Positions 47,055 through 57,428 of a DNA stretch of 64,000 nt are shown piece by piece. A program made the position numbers and the translations under genes. The stretch is from Pohlia nutans (taxonomy: Eukaryota > Streptophyta > Bryopsida > Bryales > Mniaceae). Within the stretch, counting starts at the first letter, position 1. Each line of letters opens with the position of its first letter. The stretch spans positions 19,948,031 through 20,012,030 of the forward strand of contig CM040099.1 of NCBI GenBank assembly GCA_022496805.1, read 5' to 3'. The notes beneath the pieces are model-generated. The model ran no database searches. It had not been told where the DNA came from and saw only the letters and a list, made by a program, of their open reading frames with translations.

Positions 47055-49949
47055 ATGGGAGACAATAGTCCTAGGACAGATACTTCCACGGATATGGAAG
47101 GCGATGCGAAGTTGGATGATGGACATCACCTAATTACTGGAGGTTCTAATACCTCAGATCATGACCACGAAGCAGGAACTAAGAATGGCGACTCAAAGGT
47201 GAAACTTCTAATCCTTCTTGAATTTTTAAAGTTTATTTTTATTTTTATGAGGAATAGAGTTTCGTGTTTTAGTAAAAGTGCTAATTAATTCTATGTTTCG
47301 TAACTTTGATGGTGATAGTTTAATTTTTTTGTGCTGCAGGCTCTCAGGCGACTAGCTCAGAATCGTGAAGCAGCTCGGAAAAGTAGGCTTAGGAAAAAGG
47401 TGAGGCATCTTAGTCATTTGTCTTGGTTAGCTAGTTCATTCTTGATTAGTTTGCTAACTATTTATGAAGTGTATTAGGGGTGACAAATCTTGGTTTTGTT
47501 TTCCAGGCCTATGTGCAACAATTGGAGTCTAGTCGAATAAAATTAAATCAGCTTGAGCAAGAGCTTCAACGAGCTCGGCAACAGGTTTGTCCCTTCACAT
47601 CATTTATGACTGTATTTTTTTCAGACAAGCTCAACATAAAAGAATCAACTAGGTTGTTAACCTATTCGCAAGTTAACTTGTTGAATAACGAGCTCGGCAA
47701 CACGGCAAGAGGTTGACAACCTAGTGTGGATTCATTAGTGCTCAAGGTGTTAAGGTTCAGGTTAGAAAAGAGGTTAAACTGCTGGTGCAGAAATCCAGAG
47801 CTACTTTTCTCACGACTTACAGTTTGCTAATCATTTCATCGCTGACCTAATTGATTTCTCTAGAGATGTATCTCTCTCCTTTTTCTATGCATTCAAATAA
47901 TCAAAGAATCTCAGACTTGGCCCCGACCTCACGCCAGTGCTGGAACTTATTTTCCCGATCATCAGTCTCTGTAGAGTATCCAATTTCCACGTACAGTAGA
48001 AGTGTGCCTTCTGTTACAACTTATCTACGTGGTCTTCGTTATGTACATGCCAATGTTTGGGTTGTTGGTTTAGTGCGTGTAAATAATTTCTGCATTTAGC
48101 GAGACGATGAAATTCACCAAAACCTGGACCTTCAGAGACTGAGCGCATCATATTTGTGGCTTTCTTAGCAGGGTCTGTATCTGGGACCTGGCTCGTACAG
48201 CGGCGATCAAAATGCTCATTCTGGAGGTGCTGGAGGGGCTAACGCAAATAATTCAGGTATCTTGAATCCCTGCTTCTCCTAAAGTAGCTGACGGCGTTGA
48301 AGGGGAACAGGAGAATTAAGATATTTGTTTTGTACGTCTTAGCATATTGCTGGTAATGCAATGCGCCAGGTTATATCACAATTCGTTTAGATGTACGAAC
48401 TACCGGTACTTAAAATCTTCACTGTAATTCTGGTGTGTAAGAAGGAATTTTTATGAAGCAAAGTGTTACTTACAACTCCACCTATTACCCTAGTCCGGTT
48501 GGGTTAACTTCGACCCTGGTTTCTGATTTAACAACGATCTGAGTTGGGACCAGTGATTTTTTGTTGCTAATTTTAGCCAAATTGCTGCATAAAATTCGGG
48601 CTGGCTAATCGATACAAAGGATTTTTGAAAAAGAATGAAAGGAATAATAGCCAGATTTCCGACATGGAGTCAAGACGTGTAGCCTCTTCAAACCTAGATA
48701 TCACCCAGGTATTGCCTAAGTAGCACCTAGGTAGCACATGTGTATTACCCTGATATTACCTATATATATTAATATGAAAAGAGCATCCAAGGAGCCTGGA
48801 TTGCTCGTTAAGCCATGGAAAAGTAGTAAAAATGCTAAACTGTCTACTGACAAAAAGAAATCACTGGTTGGAACAGCAGGAGCTGCTGCGTTTGATATGG
48901 ACTATGCAAGGTGGGTGGAAGAGCAACACCGGCAGATGAGTGAGCTCCGTGCTGCTTTGCAGGCCCATGTTGCCGACACGGAATTACGAGTCCTTGTGGA
49001 CGGGGGTATGGCACACTATGATGACATTTTTCGACTCAAGGCTGTCGCTGCAAAAGCTGATGTATTCCATCTTGTTTCCGGCATGTGGAAAACGCCTGCA
49101 GAGCGATGCTTTATGTGGATGGGTGGCTTTCGACCCTCTGAGTTATTGAAGGTGCGTACTATACCAATTACAAGTTTTGATGTTCTTATGGCAAAAATTC
49201 ACTTCTTCGGGTGATGGATGTACTCGATCACAAGTTTGTTGACGATGACCAATAGTCTAATATGGCTGGAGGTGCTGTTCTTGATGCAGATATTAATACC
49301 ACAAATAGAGCCTTTGACAGAGCAGCAGTTATTAAATATCTGCAATCTGCAGCAATCTTCCCAGCAGGCTGAAGATGCCCTTTCTCAAGGAATGGAAGCG
49401 CTTCAGCAGTCACTTGCTGACACTCTCTCTGCTGGTTCCCTTGGCTCATCACCAAACGTAGCAAACTACATGGGACAGATGGCAATGGCCATGGGGAAAC
49501 TTGGGTCACTCGAAACTTTCGTGCGTCAGGTATGTCTTTTTGGAAAGTTGGATGACTCTTAGTGCTTGGTACTTGTATTTCACTGAATCGTGCTTTTTTT
49601 CCTTCACTGTCGTAGAGCAAAGTTGTATGTCATTGGATGTTACTCTTTACATGAAAGCATCTTGACGTCACCTGAAATGTGTCCTGCAAAACATGGGTTT
49701 CTTATAGTGCACTTATGAAACGTTCAGAGTGCTGGATATTTGACCTGAAGAGTCCAGTCAATCAACAAGATCCTCAAAGTTTGATCTGATGGTTTTTGAC
49801 AGGCTGATAGTCTACGACAACAGACGTTACAGCAAATGCACCGGATATTAACCACACGCCAAGCAGCCAGAGGACTTCTTGCAATGGGTGACTACTTCGC
49901 TCGTCTTCGTGCGCTTAGCTCTCTTTGGTCTGCCCGGCCTCGTGAATGA
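47055..49949 (+). CDS. TGA: TGA-type bZIP transcription factor
   Basis: A nuclear DNA-binding protein for TGACG (as-1) sites; in angiosperms TGA factors partner NPR1 in salicylate defence. Seven coding exons join in frame: 47055-47198, 47340-47399, 47507-47584, 48172-48256, 48880-49151, 49290-49529, 49803-49949, giving 341 residues, near the family norm. The N-terminus has SPRTDTSTD as in the TGA2/5/6 group. The basic region is RLAQNREAARKSRLRKK (residues 53-69, Asn56 and Arg64 in the N-x7-R pattern), followed by a leucine zipper (LESSRIKLNQLEQELQ). The DOG1 domain runs from about 126 (FDMDYARWVEEQ) to the end, with MAHYDDIFRLK, SGMWKTPAERCF, EPLTEQQLL, QSSQQAEDALSQGMEAL and NYMGQMAMAMGKLGSL. 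The start at 47055 is chosen because it gives the family N-terminus; an in-frame ATG 20 codons upstream does not. All introns are GT-AG. Exon 5 has a tandem acceptor. Confidence 0.96.
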
Positions 49950-50702
49950 GAGAAAATTATTAGCGTGTTATTGTACCAGGCTATGAAGACGTCCTTGGCG
50001 CAAATGTGGCAGCCACAGCAGTGAACAATCCTGATAAGCTACCCAGCTCTAATTGCACAAAATGTCAGCGTGATTTCATCTCAGACAAAGCTCTAGTGAT
50101 GAAGGGTTGTGAGGGTGGACGTGTATTGCTACAAGGGCCAGGCAACGTAGCGTGTGACATGATGTTGCAACCAATTGGCAACAGGCCTATCTATTTAAAA
50201 AGGGAAAAAAAGAAAGAAGGGAAGGAAGAGCCCTTCATGAGGTAGTCCTCCTTATCAGAACTCTGCACACACAGATCAATGTGTCATCAAGTGACCTCCT
50301 TCCTGGTCCACTGCTTGTATTGATTCTTACCAGTACCTCGAGGACATTGATTTCTGCCCCAACTGCCCCCACAAAGCAGTTCTGGGAATGACACAGTTCT
50401 CTTCCGATCATAAGCTGTTCGCTACTTGAGCTTCAACAAAGTTTGCTCAACAAACTGGTCCTTAGGCAGTCCGGATTCCTTCTTTCCAATTCATGCACAT
50501 ATCATAGCTATTTAGTTGTTCAATTTGAAGCTTGGAAGTGTCCGGAAGCTGAAAGATTACGACATTACAACAGGATTCACCAAAGATACAGTGCTATCGA
50601 ACTAGTTCATTGCGTGGATCAACTTTTGTAGATAAAGCTCTAAAGTACTGTTACGGCCACAAATTATTTTCCTGAACGTGCTCGAAGCTTTCATGGCAGC
50701 CA
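49950..50702 (+). other. 3' region of TGA and intergenic DNA
   Basis: Probably TGA 3' untranslated sequence followed by spacer. The open frame at 50006-50245 has no family resemblance. No second gene is seen before the repeats upstream of TIC21. Confidence 0.45.
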
Positions 50703-51222
50703 TGCTCTCATCTTTGAATTCTCTGCAACTCGTCTCTCTGTTCAAAACCACGAACTATTTCGATCCAGCCATCAATTCGGTACGGACGGAGTTACCAAGA
50801 CATCATCATTGATTGGCTGGGAACACAGCTTACTTTCGAAACTACTTTAGTTTATCCGTGTGCCCTGATCGTTAATTTTTCTGCTACTCGTATTTTCTGT
50901 TCAAAAAATTACGAATTCCTGCCATCAAAATTCGGGACCACGGACGGAGTTACCAAGACATCATCATTGATTGGCTGGTAGCGAACAGCTTATGATTTCT
51001 TTCGTAAGTTTGAACGAAAAACTTTTGCTACAGTAACCCTTGTGCCGTATGCTCGTGAACTTTCTGCAACTCGTTTTTTCTGTTCAAAATTACAAACAGC
51101 CATCAATTCAGTACTACGGACGGAGTTATCAAGACAAATTATTGATTGGCTGGGAACGAACAGCTCATTTACTTTCAAAAGTTTGAACGAAACTTTGGTT
51201 ATCCGTGTGCCATGATCGTGGA
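50703..51222 (+). repeat. Triplicated promoter module upstream of TIC21
   Basis: Three diverged tandem units of about 165-185 bases (50703-50875, 50876-51060, 51061-51222) each contain, in the same order, tctgttcaaaa, gccatcaa, a ggacggagttaccaagaca block, attgattggctgg and gtgcc(a/c)tgatcgt. Each unit therefore holds a CCAAT box on the minus strand (inside attggctg). The array ends about 120 bases before the TIC21 start codon, so it probably overlaps the promoter. Confidence 0.8.
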
Positions 51223-51343
51223 CTTGGGAAGGACCCACCCGCCCCAGCAGTGTTTCTTCACTTAGTTTGTTGTATTGTTTTTCGGACTTTGTGTTTTGCT
51301 CATTTGTTTTTGCTGTGAAGAAGAAGGGTTTGAGTCGTACACA

Positions 51344-54300
51344 ATGCAGCTGGGTTGTGTGCAAGGCAGGCTTTACAGCCGCTCGTCGTCGTCGTTGTTG
51401 TGTGTTCGTGGCTATGGCGTTGGATCCTCCGCCCCCGTAGTAGCGCAGTTGCGACCCCGGGAGATTCAATTTGCTGCCGGAAGAGGATTGCTTTCCTCCT
51501 CGTTGTTTTCTCGATTGTCCGTTCGGGGTTTAGGGTTGCCCGTGCTGAAGAAGCCCCGCAATGGCAATGGCTTCCGGGTGGAAGCCAGCGGCGCGTACAG
51601 CAAGGAGGCTTTCGTGAGCGAGGGCGAGGCCAACAAGCTCGCGCAGGTCGGATAAAATCTCCCATTGCAATTAACCTTTTTAGGGTTTGTAGAGTTCTTC
51701 TGAAGCTCATACAAATACGACTTGTGCTGTGATTGTATGAGGAAAGAAAAGCACTGTGATTGTTTTTGTTCTTTCGTAGGGGAGCACACTGGGAATGTTT
51801 TTGCACTCAAACCTCTTGATTATGGCCTTCTATTGAACGACATTCCAAAATATCTTCGCATTCAAACTATTGTAGAGGTTTGAGTGTAATCTCCCAGGCT
51901 TAGTGCAATTCGCCTTTTTAGGGTTTGGTTTCCGTAGAGTTCTTATGCAATATGTTAATCAGAGAGATTCTGAAGCTCATCTATATGTGTTTTTTTTGTT
52001 TTTTGGTTTTGTGACTCTGAGCAACAAGAGCCTGTGAGTCACAGAAATTGTGATTGTTTATGGGCTTGTGTCGGTGACAGTAGCAGGCACTTCGTTTCTT
52101 TTGGTACTCTGAGTTGTTTCTTCTTAACCCCTAAAGGACCATAAGGCCACCAGGTGGCTCCTGTTTTTTTTCAGTAATTTTGATTAGGTGTTATGTAGAT
52201 TCTTTTTTGTTAACTTTTTAATTATTTTTATTCAACAGATGTAATATTCTTCACTACTTCCAGTGATATAAAATTTGGTTCCATTCAGGTTATAATTTTC
52301 AGAATATGATCGTTTAAACTTATCATTTTAAAACCACGAATCCTTGGTCCTTCAGGGGTTAAGGAACATCATAGAGGTTTGAGTGTAATCTCCCAGGCTT
52401 AGTGCAATTCGCCTTTTTAGGGCTTGGTTTCCGTAGAGTTCTTATGCTATATGTTAATCAGAGAGATTCTGAAGCTCATCTACATGCGTTTTTTTTTTTT
52501 TTTGGTTTTGTGACTCTATGAGCAACAAGAGCCTGTGAGTCACAGAGGTTGTGATTTTTTATGGGCTTGTGTCGGTGACAGTAGCAGGCATTTACTTTCT
52601 TTCGGTACTCTGAGTTGTTTCTCCTTAACCCCTAAAGGACCAAGAAGCCCAAATTGGGCCTCATGTTTTTTTATAGCAGTTTTGAATAGGTCCTTTTATT
52701 CAAACTTATTTGTCTTTCGATGAATACACGCAATGTTCTTCACTGATTTCAATGATATAAAGCTTGTACCTATCTGAATTATATTTTTCAAAATATGATC
52801 GATTAAACTTGTCATTTTAAAACCATGAATCTAGGGGTTAAAATCGGAAACCAATAAATAGAGTCCTACTCATTCTATGCCTACACTGGAGTTTCTGTAT
52901 CTGCTCTATTCTCGCTCTAACCCCTAAGCTTCCACTGTGCATTTTCTTTAGTGACGGAAAATTCTGCTGCAAATCATCTGTTTATGTGAAAATGACTACA
53001 GTTTGACACGATCGACGCAGTTGGTCTTGTAGTATAGAACAAGAGCTTTAAAATGAGTTTCTGGATCTGCTCTATTCTCACTTTAACCCCTAAGCTTCCA
53101 CTGTGTATTTTCTTTAGTGACAGAAACTTCCCACCCCCCCCCGCTGCAAATCATCTGTTTATGTGAAAATGACTACAGTTTGACACGATCGACGCTGTTG
53201 GTCTTGTAGTGTAGAACAAGAGCTTTAAAATGATGTATTGCAATCAGAAAACTGAGGTAAAATGAGAAAATGCAGATGGATGTTTCAGGTTAATTCATAT
53301 TTTTTGATGTTTTTTTTGGGGTGTTTTTTGTAGGTTTCCAAGCGTATGGAGCGGACGGCGGGCTACTTCAAGAGGCTGGGGCAACTGGGGTTCTGGGGAC
53401 AACTCGTGTGCACGGTGGTGGCGGCCGTGATTCTGGCATTCTCTGTGGTCATAACGGGCCAAGCAACAGCTCCAGTGTCAACGTACCTCACTGCAGGAGG
53501 CATTGCAGCAGCGTTTCTGTCCGTGTTCTGGTCGTTTGGTTACATCCGGCTCTCGCAGCGACTGCGCGATGCAATCAATGATCCCACCAAGGCACCTCCA
53601 CGAGCGGAAGTCGTCAAGAATCTGAAGAACGGCGTTGTGATCAACTTGCTTGGATTGGGATCCTCCTTATTGGGCTTGCAAGCAACCGTGGGCGTCCTCG
53701 TTGCGAAAGCTCTCACTTCCTCCACTACTCCATATTTGCAAGGAGCACCCCAAGGCTTTAGTCCGGTTCTCGCTCTTGACGTCTTTCTTGTACAGGTAAG
53801 AAAGCATACAACAAGTACTACTTCTTTTTTTTGTTTTAATTCAATTTCACGGCGAACGATCCTCCCTCCGTCTGGGAATGACTGTCCTAGTTTTTGCAAT
53901 ATTTGTCCTATGTTTTATGCTTCAAACTTCAGCCCTGTCCACGCAGACAATGAGAGTGACACAAAAACTATGTACTCGTATTAATCCCTAATGGACCAAG
54001 AAGCCTAATTTAGACCTCATGTAATTTTTTAGCAATTTTGAGTAGGTTCTTTTTGTTCAAATTGATTTATTGTTTGACCAACACATGCAATGTTCTTCAC
54101 TGATTCTGGTGATATTAACCCTTAAACGTCTCATGGGGATGGTATATACGTTGTCGTATGATTGAGATTTGCTACCAACAAGAAACTCTAAATTGAGATT
54201 TTAATAGCTCATTAGAACCGCATTAATGTAAATTTCAACTTCTCTTTTGCACCCAAACCTATTAAAGGTGTGGATCCATTCCAAATACAACCAAAATACA

Positions 54301-54770
54301 CCGTATTCTACTGGCCGCCATGGCACGTTCAGACGTTTAGGGGTTAAATTTGGTCTCATGTGATTTATGTTTTTCACAATATGATCAACTGAATTTGTCA
54401 TTTTAAAACCATGAATCCTTGGTCCTTTAGGGGTTAAAGATGGGCCATTTTTCGAGTACTGAGAGGACTTTTTTTTGGGAAAAAGAAGCACTAAGTTAAA
54501 ACTTGTCAAAAACTAGGACAGTTATTTTGGAGTATGTTTTAGGTTTTAAAACATATTCTGGTTTTATGGTCTTGAGTGCATATGATGCAGTGCTTCCATT
54601 TTTTGTCTTCATGGTATGGAACTGATATGGTTTTTGTGTTTGGATGTGAGCAGGCTTCTGGCAATGCATTGTTGGCGCACTTTCTGGGAATAGTGTTTGC
54701 GTTGGAATTACTCCGGTCAGTCACTGTTTCTCAACCTCCCCCAGATAGTGTGATTCCCAAAGCAGCTTGA
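51344..54770 (+). CDS. TIC21: Chloroplast inner envelope protein TIC21
   Basis: TIC21 (also CIA5/PIC1) is a four-helix protein of the plastid inner envelope linked to protein import and to iron uptake. Exons are 51344-51646, 53334-53795 and 54654-54770, all in phase 0, giving 293 residues (the Arabidopsis protein is 296). Residues 1 to about 85 are Ser/Arg-rich and lack acids, as expected of a transit peptide. The mature part starts SKRMERTAGYFKRLGQLGFW. Helices lie at about 118-142, 148-170 (TAGGIAAAFLSVFWSFGYIR), 200-230 (NLLGLGSSLLGLQATVGVL) and in exon 3 (HFLGIVFALELLRSV). A conserved Ser/Thr-rich stretch precedes PVLALDVFLVQ. An in-frame ATG 23 codons earlier (51275) is possible but adds a hydrophobic, acidic leader unlike a transit peptide. 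Intron 1 (1.7 kb) and intron 2 are filled with MITEs. Confidence 0.95.
52124..52362. mobile_element. TTAA MITE in TIC21 intron 1, copy A
   Basis: TTAACCCCTAAAGGACC at left; ccttggtccttcagggg-TTAA at right, 239 bases with flanks. Same subfamily as 27847-28083. Confidence 0.9.
52625..52841. mobile_element. TTAA MITE in TIC21 intron 1, copy B
   Basis: TTAACCCCTAAAGGACCAAG at left; right end shortened to aatctagggg-TTAA, lacking about 11 bases of the inverted repeat. It is the counterpart of copy A within the duplicated intron block. Confidence 0.85.
52888..53292. repeat. 166-base tandem repeat in TIC21 intron 1
   Basis: Two units starting with ggatctgctctattctc-like text and TAACCCCTAAGCTTCC (52918 and 53084) contain tgacacgatcgacgc and agagctttaaaatga. 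The units are related to the TTAA element at 27537-27850. The second is followed by ttgcaatcagaaaactgagg, also found there. Confidence 0.75.
53981..54437. mobile_element. TTAA MITE inside the Stowaway-like MITE
   Basis: TTAATCCCTAATGGACCAAG at left; ccttggtcctttagggg-TTAA at right. The body belongs to the GGACCAAGGATTC subfamily and is itself interrupted at TTAA by the element at 54115-54347. Confidence 0.88.
54115..54347. mobile_element. TTAA MITE, third nesting level
   Basis: TTAACCCTTAAACGTC at left; cagacgtttagggg-TTAA at right, 233 bases. Close to 26671-26892. It interrupts the text ggtgata / aatttggtctcat, which is continuous in sister copies of the host element. Confidence 0.9.
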
Positions 54771-55460
54771 AGTGTTTTCAAAACTTTGGGGGTATAAATT
54801 TGTGGATTGATGTATCTTACAAATCTGGAAGCTGCACCAATTTAATGTATCAGGCATCATTCAGCAGTCTGTTCTTTCCATTTTCTTGTAGCAGCAATTT
54901 GAGATGCACCTGGTGCAATTGGCAACTTTTCTACTTTGATTCTAAAATCTGTAAACTTTTGTTCTATTATGTGTTCCTATAAAAAAAATTCTTGATAAAA
55001 AATACCAAATTAAACATTTAAATAAAATTTAAGATTTTTTTTGACCAATTTCACAATTTTTCCCATATTTTCAAAGTTGGTCTGAAAATATCAAAAAAGA
55101 TTGCAATTTCATCTTTTCACTTCAAACGTTATAATTTTGCAATCTGTAGGGTCAAATTCTATGAAAATTTTACCAGAAATTTGAAACAACATTCCACGAT
55201 TAGAGTTGAAAAATAATAATTTCTAAGGTTTATGTTGAGCCTTGCCCTAACTGCCCATTCTCCCCAAAAAAACCCCTTTTGCTCCATAATTTCCACTTAA
55301 AAGTTCGGAATAAAAAAATTAAATCCCCTTTTTTGTACTAAATAATTATATGCTAAATTCACATAATTTATTTCAAATAAATAAAAATAAAAATTCACAC
55401 CATGGGAACCTACCCGAACATTTGAAATGTCCTAGTTAAGACACTTGGTCCTTTTAGGGA

Positions 55461-56050
55461 TTAACCTCTAAAGGACCGGGGGGTGTTGAACTTAGCTCTT
55501 GTTTTCTTGACTAGCTCTTGTAGTAAGCTTAATTCCTCATTGATGTGGGGTGATTTTGACGATCGGCACCGTTGAAGTTAAAGAAGATTTATGTAACTTT
55601 TTTATGAAAAAAAGATCAACAAAATAGCATAATTTTTGAGAAAATGCCACCGTTGAGAAGATTGATGAAACTTGTTTGGGATATTTTGTACACATGTTGA
55701 AATCGGATTGTTCTAAAATGCTCCAAAAATTCTGAAATTTTTACTGTGAGTAGAAATCATCATTTAAAAAATGTAAAAGCAATTTCAAGTGATTTGGAGG
55801 TGAGAGGAAGAAGCTATGAGGGTCTGAAGTGACGCCTAAATACCCACCATGCAACTTAAAAAGTTCACCAAAAATCGCTCATTTGATGAATTTCCGATCA
55901 AGAAGTACCTACAGATTTGGCTTTCAAAAAGAGATAAGGTCTCTTTGTTGCTCATTTAGTCATTCTACAATTCAGAGCCCAAGAACAAAAATTTCCTCAC
56001 TTTCTAGTTCCAAAAGCCCCGTGGGGGCCTTACGGTCCTTTAGGGGTTAA
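55461..56050. mobile_element. TTAA element downstream of TIC21
   Basis: TTAACCTCTAAAGGACC at left and cggtcctttagggg-TTAA at right, 590 bases. The left TTAA also ends another partial element (ttggtccttttaggga), so two insertions abut. The body has no similarity that I can see to the shorter MITEs. Confidence 0.8.
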
Positions 56051-57428
56051 CATTGCATGTTTTACAACACTTTAAATCTCAAAACCCTAAAATTCCAATA
56101 TACACTCCAAATAACGTTTTTCTATTGAATTTCTTCTTTTGTAAGTTCAAAGGCATGCCACCTACACCTTGTTTTTCATCACTATTATTTAAATTTTCCC
56201 TAAAAATTCATACTGTTTTAAGAATTTTGTAATTTCTATGATTTTACAAGAAAATAACTTTGAAAAACCCTATAAAATTCAAATTTCTTTACGTAAATAT
56301 GAAAAATCCAAGGTAAATTAGTTTAACGATAACTAGTATAAAAAAATACCCAAAAAATAGGACATATTTTAAAAGTTGAAGAATTGATGAGGTTTGACCA
56401 TGTAACTATAGTGTGAACGCTCAAATGTTAATTTAAAAGTGAATGATGTAAACAAAAATACAACATTTGTCTTGCTAATTTAAAAATTGCATTCCTCATA
56501 TTAGTTTTTAGTAGTTTCTCAATTAACACATGTGTATAAATAAGGGGAGTTTTCACAATTAGACATAAAGAGGTAACCTAGTCTAAAGAACATATAGGAA
56601 AAAACTTATTTAACCTAAATTGAGACACAAGTGACTCTATTATGCATAAACGACAACGTTTGATGTCTTTGTAACTTTACACATGTTGAGAATGGTACAA
56701 AATCAGAATATTTATAAAATAAAAATATAGAAATAACCATGATTGAATGACCTAACTATATTTTTACAAGACAATGCCATTAATATGAGCCATGATGTTA
56801 AAATTTAATTACAAGATGTTTTAGTAGCTATTGCATGCAATATACTTCAAATAAAACATGTTGTTTTTGAAAATAAAATATTGTTTAGAATTTGCCCAAA
56901 TATAAAAATGATATATTCTTGAAAGAAAAAAAAATGTTTTAAAGAATTAATACACATGCAAATTCTATTTAGGTTACTAAATAATCAATAGTTTATAAAA
57001 AAATGAAGTGAATTTGCATGCACATTTTGGTTTCAAATTACATATCATATCATTAAGATTGGTAAATTGGCGTTACATTATAGAAATGAAACGATTGGTG
57101 CAACTTGCATAGGATATTTTAATAAGATGTTCTCTATTGAACAATGTGTGATTTTTATGAAATAGATTTGATTTTGAACTTGAAAAAATGAATGATAATG
57201 CTACAACTTATGAAAAAATATCATAAATTTATTTTTTTCATATTTTATTATAATTATTTTGAAAAATCAAACCATCTTATTTTCAAAATGTTTACAAAGT
57301 GCTAATTGGGAAATAATGTATAGATTCAAATATCACGAATCTCAGTATTTTTGATCGTATAAAAAACATTATATTTGAAACTAAATTATTAAATATAAGG
57401 ATGTTGTGTTTATGATATTGTCGCAACA
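56051..57428. other. AT-rich upstream region of MTP1-like gene
   Basis: Very AT-rich, with no gene or mobile element recognised. It includes the promoter of the following gene, but no single element stands out. Confidence 0.4.

Larger units (their letters stand above)
51650..52870 (+). repeat. Segmental duplication inside TIC21 intron 1
   Basis: A block of about 499 bases starting gaggtttgagtgtaatctcc at 51875 is repeated at 52374 with the same order of features, including the TTAA MITE near its end. A shorter third relative of the same block (aatctcccattgcaattaac...) lies at 51655, starting at the exon 1 boundary. The two long copies differ by scattered substitutions and small indels, so the duplication followed insertion of the MITE. 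Confidence 0.85.
53862..54532. mobile_element. Stowaway-like MITE with nested insertions
   Basis: Left ctccctccgtctgggaatga with actgtcctagtttttg; right complement ctccaaaataactgtcctag. It belongs to the same family as 26247-26505, in opposite orientation (shared cctgtccac...gacaatgagagtgac). It lies in TIC21 intron 2 and is interrupted by the TTAA MITE at 53981-54437. Confidence 0.82.

Noticed and set aside
49228..49620. 130-codon minus-strand frame
   Set aside because: It is the antisense shadow of TGA exon 6.
50006..50245. 79-codon frame after TGA with two Cys residues (CTKCQRD)
   Set aside because: A single CxxC without a domain, no splice partners, and a position consistent with the 3' untranslated region.
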